Positions 18,792 through 27,974 of a stretch of DNA of 64,000 nucleotides are shown here, one piece after another (positions within the stretch are counted from its first letter, which is position 1; each line of letters opens with the position of its first letter). The stretch comes from Lentisphaerota bacterium (lineage in GTDB: Bacteria; Verrucomicrobiota; Lentisphaeria; Victivallales; Victivallaceae). Made by a program: the position numbers and the translations under genes. The notes beneath the pieces were generated by a model that was not told the DNA's origin, ran no database searches, and worked only from the letters and a program-made list of their open reading frames with translations. Where the stretch lies: positions 28,756 through 92,755 of the forward strand of contig JAAEMX010000138.1 in the NCBI GenBank assembly GCA_024225035.1. Direction: 5' to 3'.

Positions 18792-19769
18792 ATGACAGCT
18801 AAGAATTTTGACAACTTAACACCGGATGTATTGATTTCGGAGGTAGAAACCGCACTAAACCGCCCGATGACCGGACTGGCGGCGCCACTACCCAGCTATA
18901 TAAACCGGGTTTATGAACTGGAAACCGCCGACAGAAAACGGGTAATAGCAAAATTCTACCGCCCCGGTCGCTGGAATCGCAAAGCGGTCGAGGAAGAACA
19001 CCGTTTTGTTTTGGACTGTGCTGCTGACGATATACCTGTTATCGCCCCAATGGAATTGCCTCAAGGCGGCACTCTCGCCAGTACCGAAGACGGAATTCTA
19101 TTTACGATTTTCCCTAAACGTTTTGGACGTGAAATTGAAATTATTGATGATGAAAGCTGGAGACGGCTCGGAATGGTAGTAGCAAGAATGCACCTTGCCG
19201 GAGCACGCTCGGAAGCCCCAGACCGTACTCTTCTTGATCCACGGGCGACAACAGCAAATCAGCTTGAACATTTACTGGAAGGTCGATATATCAGCCCGAT
19301 GTATGAACAGCAGTTTGAGCGTGTAGTTAGAGAACTTCTTGAAGAAATTGATCCGATGTTTGAAGATATAGAGTATATCCGCATTCATGCCGACCTGCAC
19401 AGGGCTAATATCCTTGAACGTCCTGATGAAGGCCTCATGGTAATCGACTTTGATGACATGATGGAAGGTCCTCCTGTACAGGATTTATGGTTGCTGCTGC
19501 CGGAACATGTACACAAATGTCGCCGGGAACTTGACCTGCTGCTGGACGGTTATACCAGCTTGCGAAACTTTGAATATAACACAATCCGCCTCATTGAACC
19601 GCTGCGTGCCATGCGCATTATTTACTTCCTTGACTGGTGCAGTACTCAAATAGATGACTTCCGTTTCCAGCATAATTTCCCCAATTGGGGTAATGACGCG
19701 TTCTGGCGCCGGGAAACAGCTGACCTGCAACATCAACTCGAGCTAATTAGAGAATATAGTTCTAATTAA
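18792..19769 (+). CDS. srkA: Stress response kinase A (SrkA/YihE family)
   Basis: 325 residues of the APH/SrkA family. Family markers are YINRVYELETADRKRVIAKF YRPGRW in the N lobe, HRFVLDCAADDIPVIAPM, GREIEIID, the catalytic loop IHADLHRANIL (about 200-210) and VIDFDDMMEGPPVQDLW with the metal-binding Asp. In Escherichia coli the kinase opposes MazF-type stress death and extracytoplasmic stress; its substrates are unsettled. Length matches. Encoded alone between the PHP gene and the methionine-synthesis gene. Confidence 0.88.
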   Translation: MTAKNFDNLTPDVLISEVETALNRPMTGLAAPLPSYINRVYELETADRKRVIAKFYRPGRWNRKAVEEEHRFVLDCAADDIPVIAPMELPQGGTLASTEDGILFTIFPKRFGREIEIIDDESWRRLGMVVARMHLAGARSEAPDRTLLDPRATTANQLEHLLEGRYISPMYEQQFERVVRELLEEIDPMFEDIEYIRIHADLHRANILERPDEGLMVIDFDDMMEGPPVQDLWLLLPEHVHKCRRELDLLLDGYTSLRNFEYNTIRLIEPLRAMRIIYFLDWCSTQIDDFRFQHNFPNWGNDAFWRRETADLQHQLELIREYSSN

Positions 19770-19849
19770 GCTGATTAAGGCTTTTTTTTGCATCAAAATG
19801 GTGTAAAGTAACGACTGTTTTGAATGTTATTAAAAGTCAGGAAGAGTAC

Positions 19850-21679
19850 ATGCGTGACCCTTTAAAAGAAAAACTCAATGATCATATAGTTATATTTGAC
19901 GGTGGAGTTGGTACTGAATTCTACAAACGCGACTTCTTCGTCAATGCATCATATGAAGGATTATGCCTCAGCAACCCCGACATAGTCTCTGAAATTCACC
20001 AGAAATATGTTGAAGCCGGAGCCGAGGTAATTACAGCCAACAGCTTCAGCGCAAACAGCAATAAACTCGCACGCCATGGTCTGGCTGAAAAAACAGTTGA
20101 AATAAATCAGGCTGCGATCAAACTAGCGAAAGACGCTTGCGACGAAGATACAATTGTCGCTGCTTCCATAGGCCCGGTGGGCGAAAGCTCTTATAACCGT
20201 GTAATTAATAAAAAACGTGCCACTGAAATTCTTGGTGAGCAAATCTGTGCATTACAGGATGCCGGCGCTGATTTCATAATGTGCGAGACTCTCGCCACCT
20301 ATCGTGATGTCGAATATGCTTATGCGGCTATTGAGGAATACGCCACTATCCCGTTCATGTTCAGCTTTGTGGTTGACCGAAACCTGGAAACGCAGGACGG
20401 CGGCCCTCTAACTAAATCACTTGCTTTATTTGAAAAAGGCACTAAGAAACCGACCGCTATCGGCATTAACTGCGGCATGGGAGCCGAAGGTATGCTGACT
20501 GCCCTGGAACAGCTATTGCCTATCACCAACTATCCTGTTATCGTAATGCCTAACGCCGGATTGCCTAAAAGCGTTGAAAACCGCATGATTTATATGTGCA
20601 GTCCTGAATATCTGACTACCTACGCAGTGCGTTACATCAACCTTGGAGCTTGTGGTGTCGGAGGCTGCTGCGGTACCGGCCCTGAACATATTAAAGATAT
20701 GGCTCGCAGCATTAAGCCGCTGGCTAAAACTCAGATAGAACATCAATTACAGGCTGTTGAGCATACAGATGAAATGCAGGATCCTGTACCTCTGGCCGAA
20801 CGCTCAAAATTTGCCAGAAAACTTGCTAACGGCGAGTTTGTCACTACAATTGAAATAACTCCTCCACGCGGCTTTGATCTGGAATCAACTATCGAGAAAT
20901 CCAGAAAATGCCATGACGCCGGAATAGATGCAATAAATATTCCTGACGGCCCTAGAGCCAGCTCAAGAATTTCACCGATTATTACATCAATAGAAATACA
21001 GCAGCGCGCCAATATTGAAGTAATCCTGCACTGCTGCTGCCGTGATAAAAACCTTATCGGCATGCAGGCAGACCTGCTCGGCTGCGCCAATAAAGGTGTT
21101 AATAATATCTTGTTTATTACTGGTGACCCGCCAAAACTTGGCGATTATCCATTTGCGTCAGCTGTTTTTGACGTTGACTCTATCGGTATCCTGAAAGTGT
21201 GCGACAAACTCAACCACGGCGTTGATATCGGAGGCAAGAGCATTGGCTCCCCTACCCCGATTTACCCCGGTGCCGGTGCTGATCCCAACGCTATTGATAT
21301 GGATCGTGAAATCTCCCGCATTCGTGAAAAAGTAGAATCCGGTGCTGAGTTCCTGATTACACAGCCGGTCTTTGCCACCGAACCGCTACTGAAGATGATG
21401 GATAAAATCGCTGACTTGAAAGTTCCGGTTATTGCCGGAATCTGGCCGCTTGCCAGCTATCGCAACGCTGAATTTCTAAAAAATGAAGTCCCGGGCGTAA
21501 CAGTTCCTGATTCAATCATGAAGAGGATGGCTGCTGCTGAAACTCGTGAAGAACAGCGTGCGGTCGGCATTCAAATTGCCCGTGAAGCAGTTGCGGAATT
21601 GCGTGACAAAGTACAGGGAGTACAGGTTAGTGCGCCGTTTGGCAACGTTGATAGTGCTATTGCAGTGCTGAAAAATTAG
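19850..21679 (+). CDS. Bifunctional homocysteine S-methyltransferase / methylenetetrahydrofolate reductase
   Basis: 609 residues from the ATG at 19850 (AGGAAG seven bases upstream); an in-frame TTG at 19820 has no ribosome site. Residues about 1-290 are a homocysteine methyltransferase: DGGVGTEFY, CETLATYRDVEYA and the zinc ligands in GINCG and GVGGCCGTGPEHI. Residues about 315-609 are a MetF-type TIM barrel: EITPPRGFD, NNILFITGDPPKLGDYP, GAEFLITQPVF and PVIAGIWPL. The two activities make the methyl donor and pass the methyl group to homocysteine. The layout is that of Bacillus YitJ. No cobalamin domain is present. Confidence 0.93.
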   Translation: MRDPLKEKLNDHIVIFDGGVGTEFYKRDFFVNASYEGLCLSNPDIVSEIHQKYVEAGAEVITANSFSANSNKLARHGLAEKTVEINQAAIKLAKDACDEDTIVAASIGPVGESSYNRVINKKRATEILGEQICALQDAGADFIMCETLATYRDVEYAYAAIEEYATIPFMFSFVVDRNLETQDGGPLTKSLALFEKGTKKPTAIGINCGMGAEGMLTALEQLLPITNYPVIVMPNAGLPKSVENRMIYMCSPEYLTTYAVRYINLGACGVGGCCGTGPEHIKDMARSIKPLAKTQIEHQLQAVEHTDEMQDPVPLAERSKFARKLANGEFVTTIEITPPRGFDLESTIEKSRKCHDAGIDAINIPDGPRASSRISPIITSIEIQQRANIEVILHCCCRDKNLIGMQADLLGCANKGVNNILFITGDPPKLGDYPFASAVFDVDSIGILKVCDKLNHGVDIGGKSIGSPTPIYPGAGADPNAIDMDREISRIREKVESGAEFLITQPVFATEPLLKMMDKIADLKVPVIAGIWPLASYRNAEFLKNEVPGVTVPDSIMKRMAAAETREEQRAVGIQIAREAVAELRDKVQGVQVSAPFGNVDSAIAVLKN

Positions 21680-21795
21680 GTATTAATAAGTATTTTTTTA
21701 TTGCTATTGAAATTTTAGCCCAATAATATTATATAATACATTCGTATTTGAAACACAGTTCCCTGACAGCAGGGAATTAAATCCAGGAGACGACG

Positions 21796-22974
21796 ATGAA
21801 AAACTTACAGGAAACCAAAGGATCGATGGGTTGTTTAACCCCATCTGCCACACTGGCAATCACCGCCGCCGCCAAAGCTCTGAAGGCCCAGGGCGTCGAT
21901 GTTTGCAGCATGTCAGCAGGCGAACCGGATTTTGACACCCCGGAAGTTATCAAACAGGCAGCCATTCAGGCCCTGCAGGAAGGCAAAACCGGTTACACTC
22001 CGGCTAGCGGAATTCCTGAACTCAAGAAAGCTATTGCAGAAAAATTCCAGAAAGACAACGGTATCAAAACTACACCGGCACAGATTATTATCGCTCCCGG
22101 CGCTAAATACTCTGTTTTCACTGCAGTTGCAGCGCTTTGCGGTCCTGGTGATGAAGTTATCATCCCGGCTCCTTTCTGGCTCAGCTATACTGAAATGGTC
22201 AAAGCTGCCGGAGCTACTCCGGTAATCGTCCAGACTACTGCTGAAAATAACTACGAGATTCTTCCTGAAGAACTCGAAGCCGCAGTTAACGAAAACACTC
22301 GTCTGATGATTCTGACCACACCGTCTAACCCGACTGGTGCTGTTTATCGTAAAGCTACACTGGAAAAAATTGCTGAAATCGCTGTTAAGAACAATTTCAT
22401 GGTTCTGGCTGACGAAATCTATGAAAAACTCGTTTATGATGCCGACAAGCCACACATTTCTATCGCATCTTTGAACGATGAAATCAACGCTCTGACCATC
22501 ACTGTCAATGGCTTCAGCAAAGCATATGCTATGACTGGCTGGCGCCTCGGTTACCTGAGTGCTCCTCTCTGGCTGGCTAAGAAAATCAACGCTTTCCAGA
22601 GTCACTCTACTTCAAACCCAACTACTTTCGCTCAGTACGGCGGGCTCAAAGCTCTTGAAGCAGCTGACGAAGCAGTTGAAGAAATGCGTCAGGCATTCTC
22701 TGTACGTCGTGACCTTATCCACGGCCTGATCAACGATATCGACGGCATCTCATGCATTCGTCCACAAGGTGCTTTCTACATACTCTGTGATATCTCCAGC
22801 TTTGGACTCAGCGCTGCTGATTTCTGCAAAAGACTGCTGGAAGAAAAGAAAGTTGCTGCTATTCCCTGCGAAGCATTCTCTGCTCCGGGCAATATCAGAC
22901 TTTCATACGCTTGCAGCGAAGCGAATATCCGCGAAGCGATCAACCGCATCAAAGATTTCTGCGCTTCACTGTAA
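21796..22974 (+). CDS. aspC: Aspartate aminotransferase (class I/II, PLP)
   Basis: 392 residues of the AAT subgroup Ib found in Bacillus, Thermus and cyanobacteria. SAGEPDFDTPEVIKQAA and GKTGYTPASGIPELKKAIA near the N terminus, TTPSNPTGAVY, ADEIYEKLVYD and VNGFSKAYAMTGWRLGY carry the Asp, Tyr and the PLP-binding Lys in their standard places; SYACSEANIREAINRI closes the protein. It swaps amino groups between aspartate and 2-oxoglutarate. Strong ribosome site (AGGAG) before the ATG. Codon use is more GC-rich and regular than its neighbours, consistent with high expression. Ends with a strong terminator. Confidence 0.9.
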   Translation: MKNLQETKGSMGCLTPSATLAITAAAKALKAQGVDVCSMSAGEPDFDTPEVIKQAAIQALQEGKTGYTPASGIPELKKAIAEKFQKDNGIKTTPAQIIIAPGAKYSVFTAVAALCGPGDEVIIPAPFWLSYTEMVKAAGATPVIVQTTAENNYEILPEELEAAVNENTRLMILTTPSNPTGAVYRKATLEKIAEIAVKNNFMVLADEIYEKLVYDADKPHISIASLNDEINALTITVNGFSKAYAMTGWRLGYLSAPLWLAKKINAFQSHSTSNPTTFAQYGGLKALEAADEAVEEMRQAFSVRRDLIHGLINDIDGISCIRPQGAFYILCDISSFGLSAADFCKRLLEEKKVAAIPCEAFSAPGNIRLSYACSEANIREAINRIKDFCASL

Positions 22975-22994
22975 TAAAAGCGTTATATACAAAA

Positions 22995-23024
22995 AATCCT
23001 CTCCAACCCGGAGAGGATTTTTTT
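22995..23024. terminator. Bidirectional intrinsic terminator
   Basis: AATCCTCTCC (22995-23004) pairs with GGAGAGGATT (23010-23019) across a 5-base loop, followed by TTTTT on the right and preceded by six A on the left. It ends aspC and probably the converging acyltransferase gene. Confidence 0.9.
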
Positions 23025-23051
23025 ATGCACTTAAAGTATAATCACTGATTA

Positions 23052-24296
23052 TTAAAAATTATTTAAATAAACTTGTGTGCCGAACTTTTGGAGGTCATCA
23101 ACCAAGTAGATCATTCCTCCACCGCGTAGCTTGTCCCCACTGTCTAAAACACTGAGCATTGCTCGGCGTAAAGAATTATCCCGGGGAGCTGTTTTTAAAT
23201 CTATATCATCATTTCCAAAGATGAAAAATAAGCCGTCATTGCCGCTTGAGCGCACCGGAAAAAGATATAATTCTTTCTGAAATTTATCCATATTTAAGTT
23301 TGGAAGCAGCTCCTGAAATTGAGGATTTAGAATCCATGACTCGCATGTAAAGCCTTTAATATCTTCTTCTGGCATATGTTTGGCAAAAAATGCAGCTGCC
23401 AGCGCAAATGAAGCCTTTACGCTCTCAGGCGTCATACCTCCGCCCACTGGGATATGGACTCCCGGCACCAGATCTCCCGGCCCAATAACGCGCTTCCATT
23501 CACTGGTTGCAAGACGCATTTTACAAGCAGTCTCAACATGTCCACTTGGATTAACTGGATACCCCTCAATATATGTACCGGTTTCAACAAAAGTTGTTAT
23601 TACCGATGCAGTAGAATCATCTTCTCCCCAGAAAATCAAGTACCCTTGTTCATTCAGCAACCAGTCTTGATTTGCAAAAGCAATAGTTTGCCCGTCGTGA
23701 ATATTGCGGTATACCAAGGGACAAGAGTCACAGGTTCGACTAAATTCATACTCAAACCTGCCTAATCTCACTATATCAGCTACAGCATAATGCTTTGTCC
23801 AGTGCAAAGCCTCTGTGTAAACTCCAAGTTTGCCGTCATTGTTATTTCTAAACTTGTCTATAAGCTCATTTATACGCTGCACAGCAGGCAAGGAAAATTC
23901 ACTCAAGCCTCGCTTCTTATAGTTTTCTAAAGCAACTGGAATCACGCTTAAAAGTACTAGAAAGTAAAAAACCGGTGCCCTGTCAGCGAAGAAGACTTTC
24001 AGGTCAGGCCATTCGCTGAATAATCTGCGCTCCTTATTGACGCAAAGTTGACAGTGCGCATGCCAGGTAAGAGCTTTTGCAAAAGGGTTTGCATTAACCA
24101 TATTTGCAATAGAGACGACATATTCTAACTGGTCATTTGGAAGTCCCAGAATTTCAAAACATTCTTTGATCTGGCCTTCATGGAGAAAGTCGGGTTCTTG
24201 CAGCAATGAACATATTGAAGTATCCCAATCTAAAGCAACTGCATCATGGTACTGATCAGCTATCTCAAGTTCAGCTAGAACCTTACGTAACTCCAT
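23052..24296 (-). CDS. Putative acyltransferase with NAT_N/GNAT_C-like domains
   Basis: 414 residues, soluble. The C-terminal part has VPGVHIPVGGGMTPESVKAS, then a phenylalanine- and alanine-rich helix, GFTCESWILNPQFQELLP and DKFQKELYLFP. This arrangement matches bacterial proteins annotated as acyltransferase-domain proteins (NAT_N followed by GNAT_C), whose function is not known. The Cys-rich stretch ENYKKRG to CDSCP shows no clear metal motif. It is 34 bp downstream of lnt on the same strand and probably co-transcribed. Family recognition is from memory of the motif pattern; the chemistry is inference. Confidence 0.55.
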   Translation of the reverse strand: MELRKVLAELEIADQYHDAVALDWDTSICSLLQEPDFLHEGQIKECFEILGLPNDQLEYVVSIANMVNANPFAKALTWHAHCQLCVNKERRLFSEWPDLKVFFADRAPVFYFLVLLSVIPVALENYKKRGLSEFSLPAVQRINELIDKFRNNNDGKLGVYTEALHWTKHYAVADIVRLGRFEYEFSRTCDSCPLVYRNIHDGQTIAFANQDWLLNEQGYLIFWGEDDSTASVITTFVETGTYIEGYPVNPSGHVETACKMRLATSEWKRVIGPGDLVPGVHIPVGGGMTPESVKASFALAAAFFAKHMPEEDIKGFTCESWILNPQFQELLPNLNMDKFQKELYLFPVRSSGNDGLFFIFGNDDIDLKTAPRDNSLRRAMLSVLDSGDKLRGGGMIYLVDDLQKFGTQVYLNNF

Positions 24297-24330
24297 ACTT
24301 CCACACCTTCAAATTTTGAGTTTTGAGAGA

Positions 24331-26142
24331 TTATTCGAATTTTTTAATCATACTGGTTTTGCGCAGCCTCCAGCTCCACGCTGCCTGCAAAAGTCCTCCC
24401 GCTGAAATCAGAATGCAGAGCAACAGGAAAACATCACCGTGTTTGGTGTAAAAAGTCAGCTCTGGATTTGCGGGAACCATTACTGGTATTATACCGCTTT
24501 TTCTCGCCCTGACTTCAGGTGCAGCTACTTCTTTGCCGGTTACCGGGTCTTTCTTGGTAAATAAACAATCAGAAATATACCCGCTCGGCTGAATCAGACA
24601 ACTGGCACTATTATTGCCGCTGCGCAGCATCGGGACTCCAGTTTCCACTGCCCTGAATATGGAATTTGCCAAATGCTGGTCAGGTTCAGAACTTTTGGGA
24701 TACCATGCGTCATTTGTAATGACCAGTATCATGTTAGCCCCTTTCAGTACCTCACGACGTGAAATATATGGAAAGACGTCTTCAAAACAAATACTGATTC
24801 CAGCCAGCACTCCCGGATGGATTGGCAACGGCTGGAAGCTAGTGCCGGCAGTCAAATCACGATTCATATCGATATATTTTATGATAAACTGCGGCAAGTA
24901 TTTGCGGAAAGGCACATATTCCCCAAACGGAACAGGGTGTACCTTATCGTATTTAGTCTGGAATCTGCCTTCAGCATCAAACAGAAAAGCGCTGTTTAAA
25001 GTACCGGGGTAACGCTTGCTTCCAGGCGGCAGGTCTTCAAAATCAATAGTTCCAATAAGCAGCGGACATTTTGCAGCCATGCTCAATTTATAAAGTTTAT
25101 AGCGATACTCTTCACATACAACCCCCATAGCCCTGTACGGGTAAGGTACTGCGGTCTCGGGCCAGATAATGATATCAGGGTGAGGCGTGCCTTTCAGAAG
25201 TTTGTAGGACTGCTCCAAGTAAATGTTCAAAGCTTCCTGGGCCTCAAAGTTGCTCGCGTTGCGGCGCTGTGAAATATTTCCCTGCACTAGTCCTGCATTA
25301 AAACTGATAAGGCTTTTGCGGGCTTTATTCATTTTTACAATTCGACTGTTTCCATAAACAACCAGCAGCATCAGCAGAAACAAGGAGAACATAAAAGGAA
25401 TCGGGCGCTTAAACTTACTGCCGCTGCGGTAATTATGCAGCGCATTCCAGATAGCCATTGCAAAAGTTATATTCACCAGGCAAATCACAAAGCTCAAGCC
25501 ATAAGTGCCGGTTACAGAACACATTTGAACCAAAGGCAGGTTGCGCCATTGGGTTGTAGCCAAGTAGTTCCACGGCAACATATCTGAACGCACCCATTCG
25601 GCTACGCACCACAATGCAGACAGGACAATCGCCAGCACCAATTCACGCCAAGGCGAGAAATCGGTAAACTTTTCAACACTTTGGTATCCTTTGCGCAAAA
25701 CATCGTTTGGATAAACAATGCCGCGACGCAAAACAGGGACCAGCATAACCCAGGGAGCATAAAAACAGGCCATAACCGGAGCAATTAAGTATGGTATTAC
25801 CGGATTTATCTCATAAAGCCAGTAAAAAGAAGGGAAAGCCCAACCAATACCCCAGACAAAACCACTAAGCAAAGCCATTGGCCAACGCTGATTCGAAACT
25901 ATCAAGTACAAAGGAATCAAAGAAAACCAGGCCGTCACACTCCAGTTCAAAGGAGGTACTGCCGTACTCAACAGTGCACCACTGCCAAAGAGGCAGAGCA
26001 ATGTCAATATTCTCCATGTCCAGCGAACTCTTCTGCATTCATTTCCGGGGCGAATTTCTTTCAATGAAGTAATATCTTCTTCATTTTCAATAGCCATCAG
26101 ATTGTTTTTACTGTTTTCTGGGCTCATTTTTCCCTCGTTCAT
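24331..26142 (-). CDS. lnt: Apolipoprotein N-acyltransferase
   Basis: 603 residues, longer than the usual 510, with an N-terminal cytosolic tail of about 45 residues. Six to eight membrane spans precede a nitrilase domain with the triad: Glu in IWPETAVPYPYR, Lys in KVHPVPFGEYVPFRKYLP and Cys in LAGISICFEDVFP. ITNDAWYPKSSEPDQHLAN and GNNSASCLIQPSG are also typical. It adds the third acyl chain to lipoproteins in the inner membrane, which implies an outer membrane and Lol sorting. Last predicted span near the C terminus at VFLLLCILISAGGLL. Confidence 0.93.
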   Translation of the reverse strand: MNEGKMSPENSKNNLMAIENEEDITSLKEIRPGNECRRVRWTWRILTLLCLFGSGALLSTAVPPLNWSVTAWFSLIPLYLIVSNQRWPMALLSGFVWGIGWAFPSFYWLYEINPVIPYLIAPVMACFYAPWVMLVPVLRRGIVYPNDVLRKGYQSVEKFTDFSPWRELVLAIVLSALWCVAEWVRSDMLPWNYLATTQWRNLPLVQMCSVTGTYGLSFVICLVNITFAMAIWNALHNYRSGSKFKRPIPFMFSLFLLMLLVVYGNSRIVKMNKARKSLISFNAGLVQGNISQRRNASNFEAQEALNIYLEQSYKLLKGTPHPDIIIWPETAVPYPYRAMGVVCEEYRYKLYKLSMAAKCPLLIGTIDFEDLPPGSKRYPGTLNSAFLFDAEGRFQTKYDKVHPVPFGEYVPFRKYLPQFIIKYIDMNRDLTAGTSFQPLPIHPGVLAGISICFEDVFPYISRREVLKGANMILVITNDAWYPKSSEPDQHLANSIFRAVETGVPMLRSGNNSASCLIQPSGYISDCLFTKKDPVTGKEVAAPEVRARKSGIIPVMVPANPELTFYTKHGDVFLLLCILISAGGLLQAAWSWRLRKTSMIKKFE

Positions 26143-26299
26143 ATAATTAATATATTACCTATTCTGTAGAAAATCTGAACATTAATCACTCTTCAAGTTC
26201 AATAAAATTGATTTTCATGACAAATCATTGTAATTTACTGTGGATTTATGAGAAAATAAAGTCTATATTAGCGACTTTTGAAAGATTGACCAATAATTA

Positions 26300-27973
26300 A
26301 TGTTCCAAAGGGACAAATCTAAAATGAAAGTCAGTGACTGTCTAGAGTTTGACCATATCGTCGTCGGCAGCGGCCTTGCAGGACTGTCAACAGCCCTTCA
26401 CTTGGCTGAGTCAGGCGGATCTGTCGCTATAATCACCAAACGCATTATAGATGAATGCAATACTAAATATGCACAGGGCGGCATCGCTTGTGTTATGGAC
26501 GTTAAAAAAGATTCTTTTGAGGATCACGTCAAAGACACACTTAATGCAGGGGCCGGAATGTGCAAAGAGGACATTGTCCGCAAAATTGTCGAGGCTGGCC
26601 CCGAAGTCATACAGGAGCTCATCGACAAAGGCGCGCACTTTACAACTCGTGGAGAACTTGGTGACAGTAAGCACAAAGATGAATATGATTTAGGGCGGGA
26701 AGGCGGTCACACCAAGCGCCGTGTTTTACATTCAGGCGACATTACCGGTGAAGAAGTCGAGCGCATTCTTGTAGAATCCTGTTGCACTAACGACAAAATC
26801 AAAATTTTTGAAAATCACATTGCTATTGACCTGATAGTAACTCATCGAATCGGATGGTCAGGTACTAACCGTTGTCTTGGTATCTATGCTCTGGATTATG
26901 AAAATAACATTGTTAAAACTTTTCGTGGAGCTACTACCACTTTAGCAACCGGCGGTATCGGCAAAGTATACCTTTACACAAGTAATCCGGATATCGCATG
27001 CGGCGGTGGCGTTGCCATGGCCTACCGTGCCGGAGCCAAAATTGCTAATATGGAATTTATTCAGTTTCACCCTACTATATTGTATCACCCGAGCCTTCGC
27101 TCTTTCCTGATAAGTGAAGCTGTCCGTGGTGAAGGAGCTATTCTGAAACGCCGTAATGAAAATGGCAATCTGGTTGAGTTCATGCATAAATATCACCCGA
27201 TGCAAAGCCTTGCTCCCCGTGATGTTGTCGCCAGAGCAATTGATAATGAAATGAAGCGTTCCGGCGAAGAATGCGTTTATCTTGACATCACGCACCATTC
27301 TGAAGAAACTTTGCGAAAAAGGTTTCCTAATATTTTCGAAAAATGTCTTGAAATCGGTGTTAATATGTCCAAAGACCCGATACCGGTTGTCCCGGCAGCA
27401 CACTATTCATGTGGCGGAATCAAGACAGGAGTTGATGGCGAAACAGACATTCCTGGCTTGTATGCCGTTGGCGAAGCGGCATCTACAGGACTGCATGGCG
27501 CTAACAGGTTAGCCAGTAACAGTCTCCTTGAAGCTCTAGTCATTGCCAAATTATCCAGCAAACATATTAAAGAAAATATTGCGGAACTGAAAAAATATCA
27601 AGCTCCCGGCAATGTTCCGGTTTGGACATGCGGAAACGCAACGGACTCTGACGAACTTGTCGTAATTGCACATAACTGGGATGAAATCCGTCATTTTATG
27701 TGGGACTATGTTGGTATCTTCCGGACTAACAAACGCCTGGAACGAGCTAAAGCCCGTATCAAACTGATTCGAAAAGAGATAGAGAAATATTACTGGGATT
27801 TTCTTATAACTCCTGATCTCATTGAACTTCGTAATATTGCTTCAACAGCAGAAATAATAATTGACTCAGCCCTGAACAGAAAAGAAAGTCGAGGGCTCAA
27901 TTACAATGCTGACTATCCTTACATTGACCCCGACTTAGCCTGTATAGATACCATAATTCAGCGGATAATTTAG
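26300..27973 (+). CDS. nadB: L-aspartate oxidase
   Basis: 557 residues. The FAD site is FDHIVVGSGLAGLSTALHLA, followed by YAQGGIACVMD, HVKDTLNAGAGMC, GREGGHTKRRVLHSGDITG, TTLATGGIGKVY and MEFIQFHPTILY, and by HYSCGGIKTGVDGET and GEAASTGLHGANRLASNSLL. It oxidises aspartate to iminoaspartate, the first step of de novo NAD synthesis; NadA and NadC are not in the window. The ATG at 26300 has a weak ribosome site; an in-frame ATG at 26324 is possible. One base separates it from pcnB. Confidence 0.93.
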   Translation: MFQRDKSKMKVSDCLEFDHIVVGSGLAGLSTALHLAESGGSVAIITKRIIDECNTKYAQGGIACVMDVKKDSFEDHVKDTLNAGAGMCKEDIVRKIVEAGPEVIQELIDKGAHFTTRGELGDSKHKDEYDLGREGGHTKRRVLHSGDITGEEVERILVESCCTNDKIKIFENHIAIDLIVTHRIGWSGTNRCLGIYALDYENNIVKTFRGATTTLATGGIGKVYLYTSNPDIACGGGVAMAYRAGAKIANMEFIQFHPTILYHPSLRSFLISEAVRGEGAILKRRNENGNLVEFMHKYHPMQSLAPRDVVARAIDNEMKRSGEECVYLDITHHSEETLRKRFPNIFEKCLEIGVNMSKDPIPVVPAAHYSCGGIKTGVDGETDIPGLYAVGEAASTGLHGANRLASNSLLEALVIAKLSSKHIKENIAELKKYQAPGNVPVWTCGNATDSDELVVIAHNWDEIRHFMWDYVGIFRTNKRLERAKARIKLIRKEIEKYYWDFLITPDLIELRNIASTAEIIIDSALNRKESRGLNYNADYPYIDPDLACIDTIIQRII

Positions 27974-27974
27974 T

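Noticed and set aside
21913..22605. 230-codon open frame on the minus strand
   Set aside because: Lies wholly antisense to aspC, a clear gene with highly biased codons; the protein is Ser/Phe-rich and family-less, as expected of a shadow frame.
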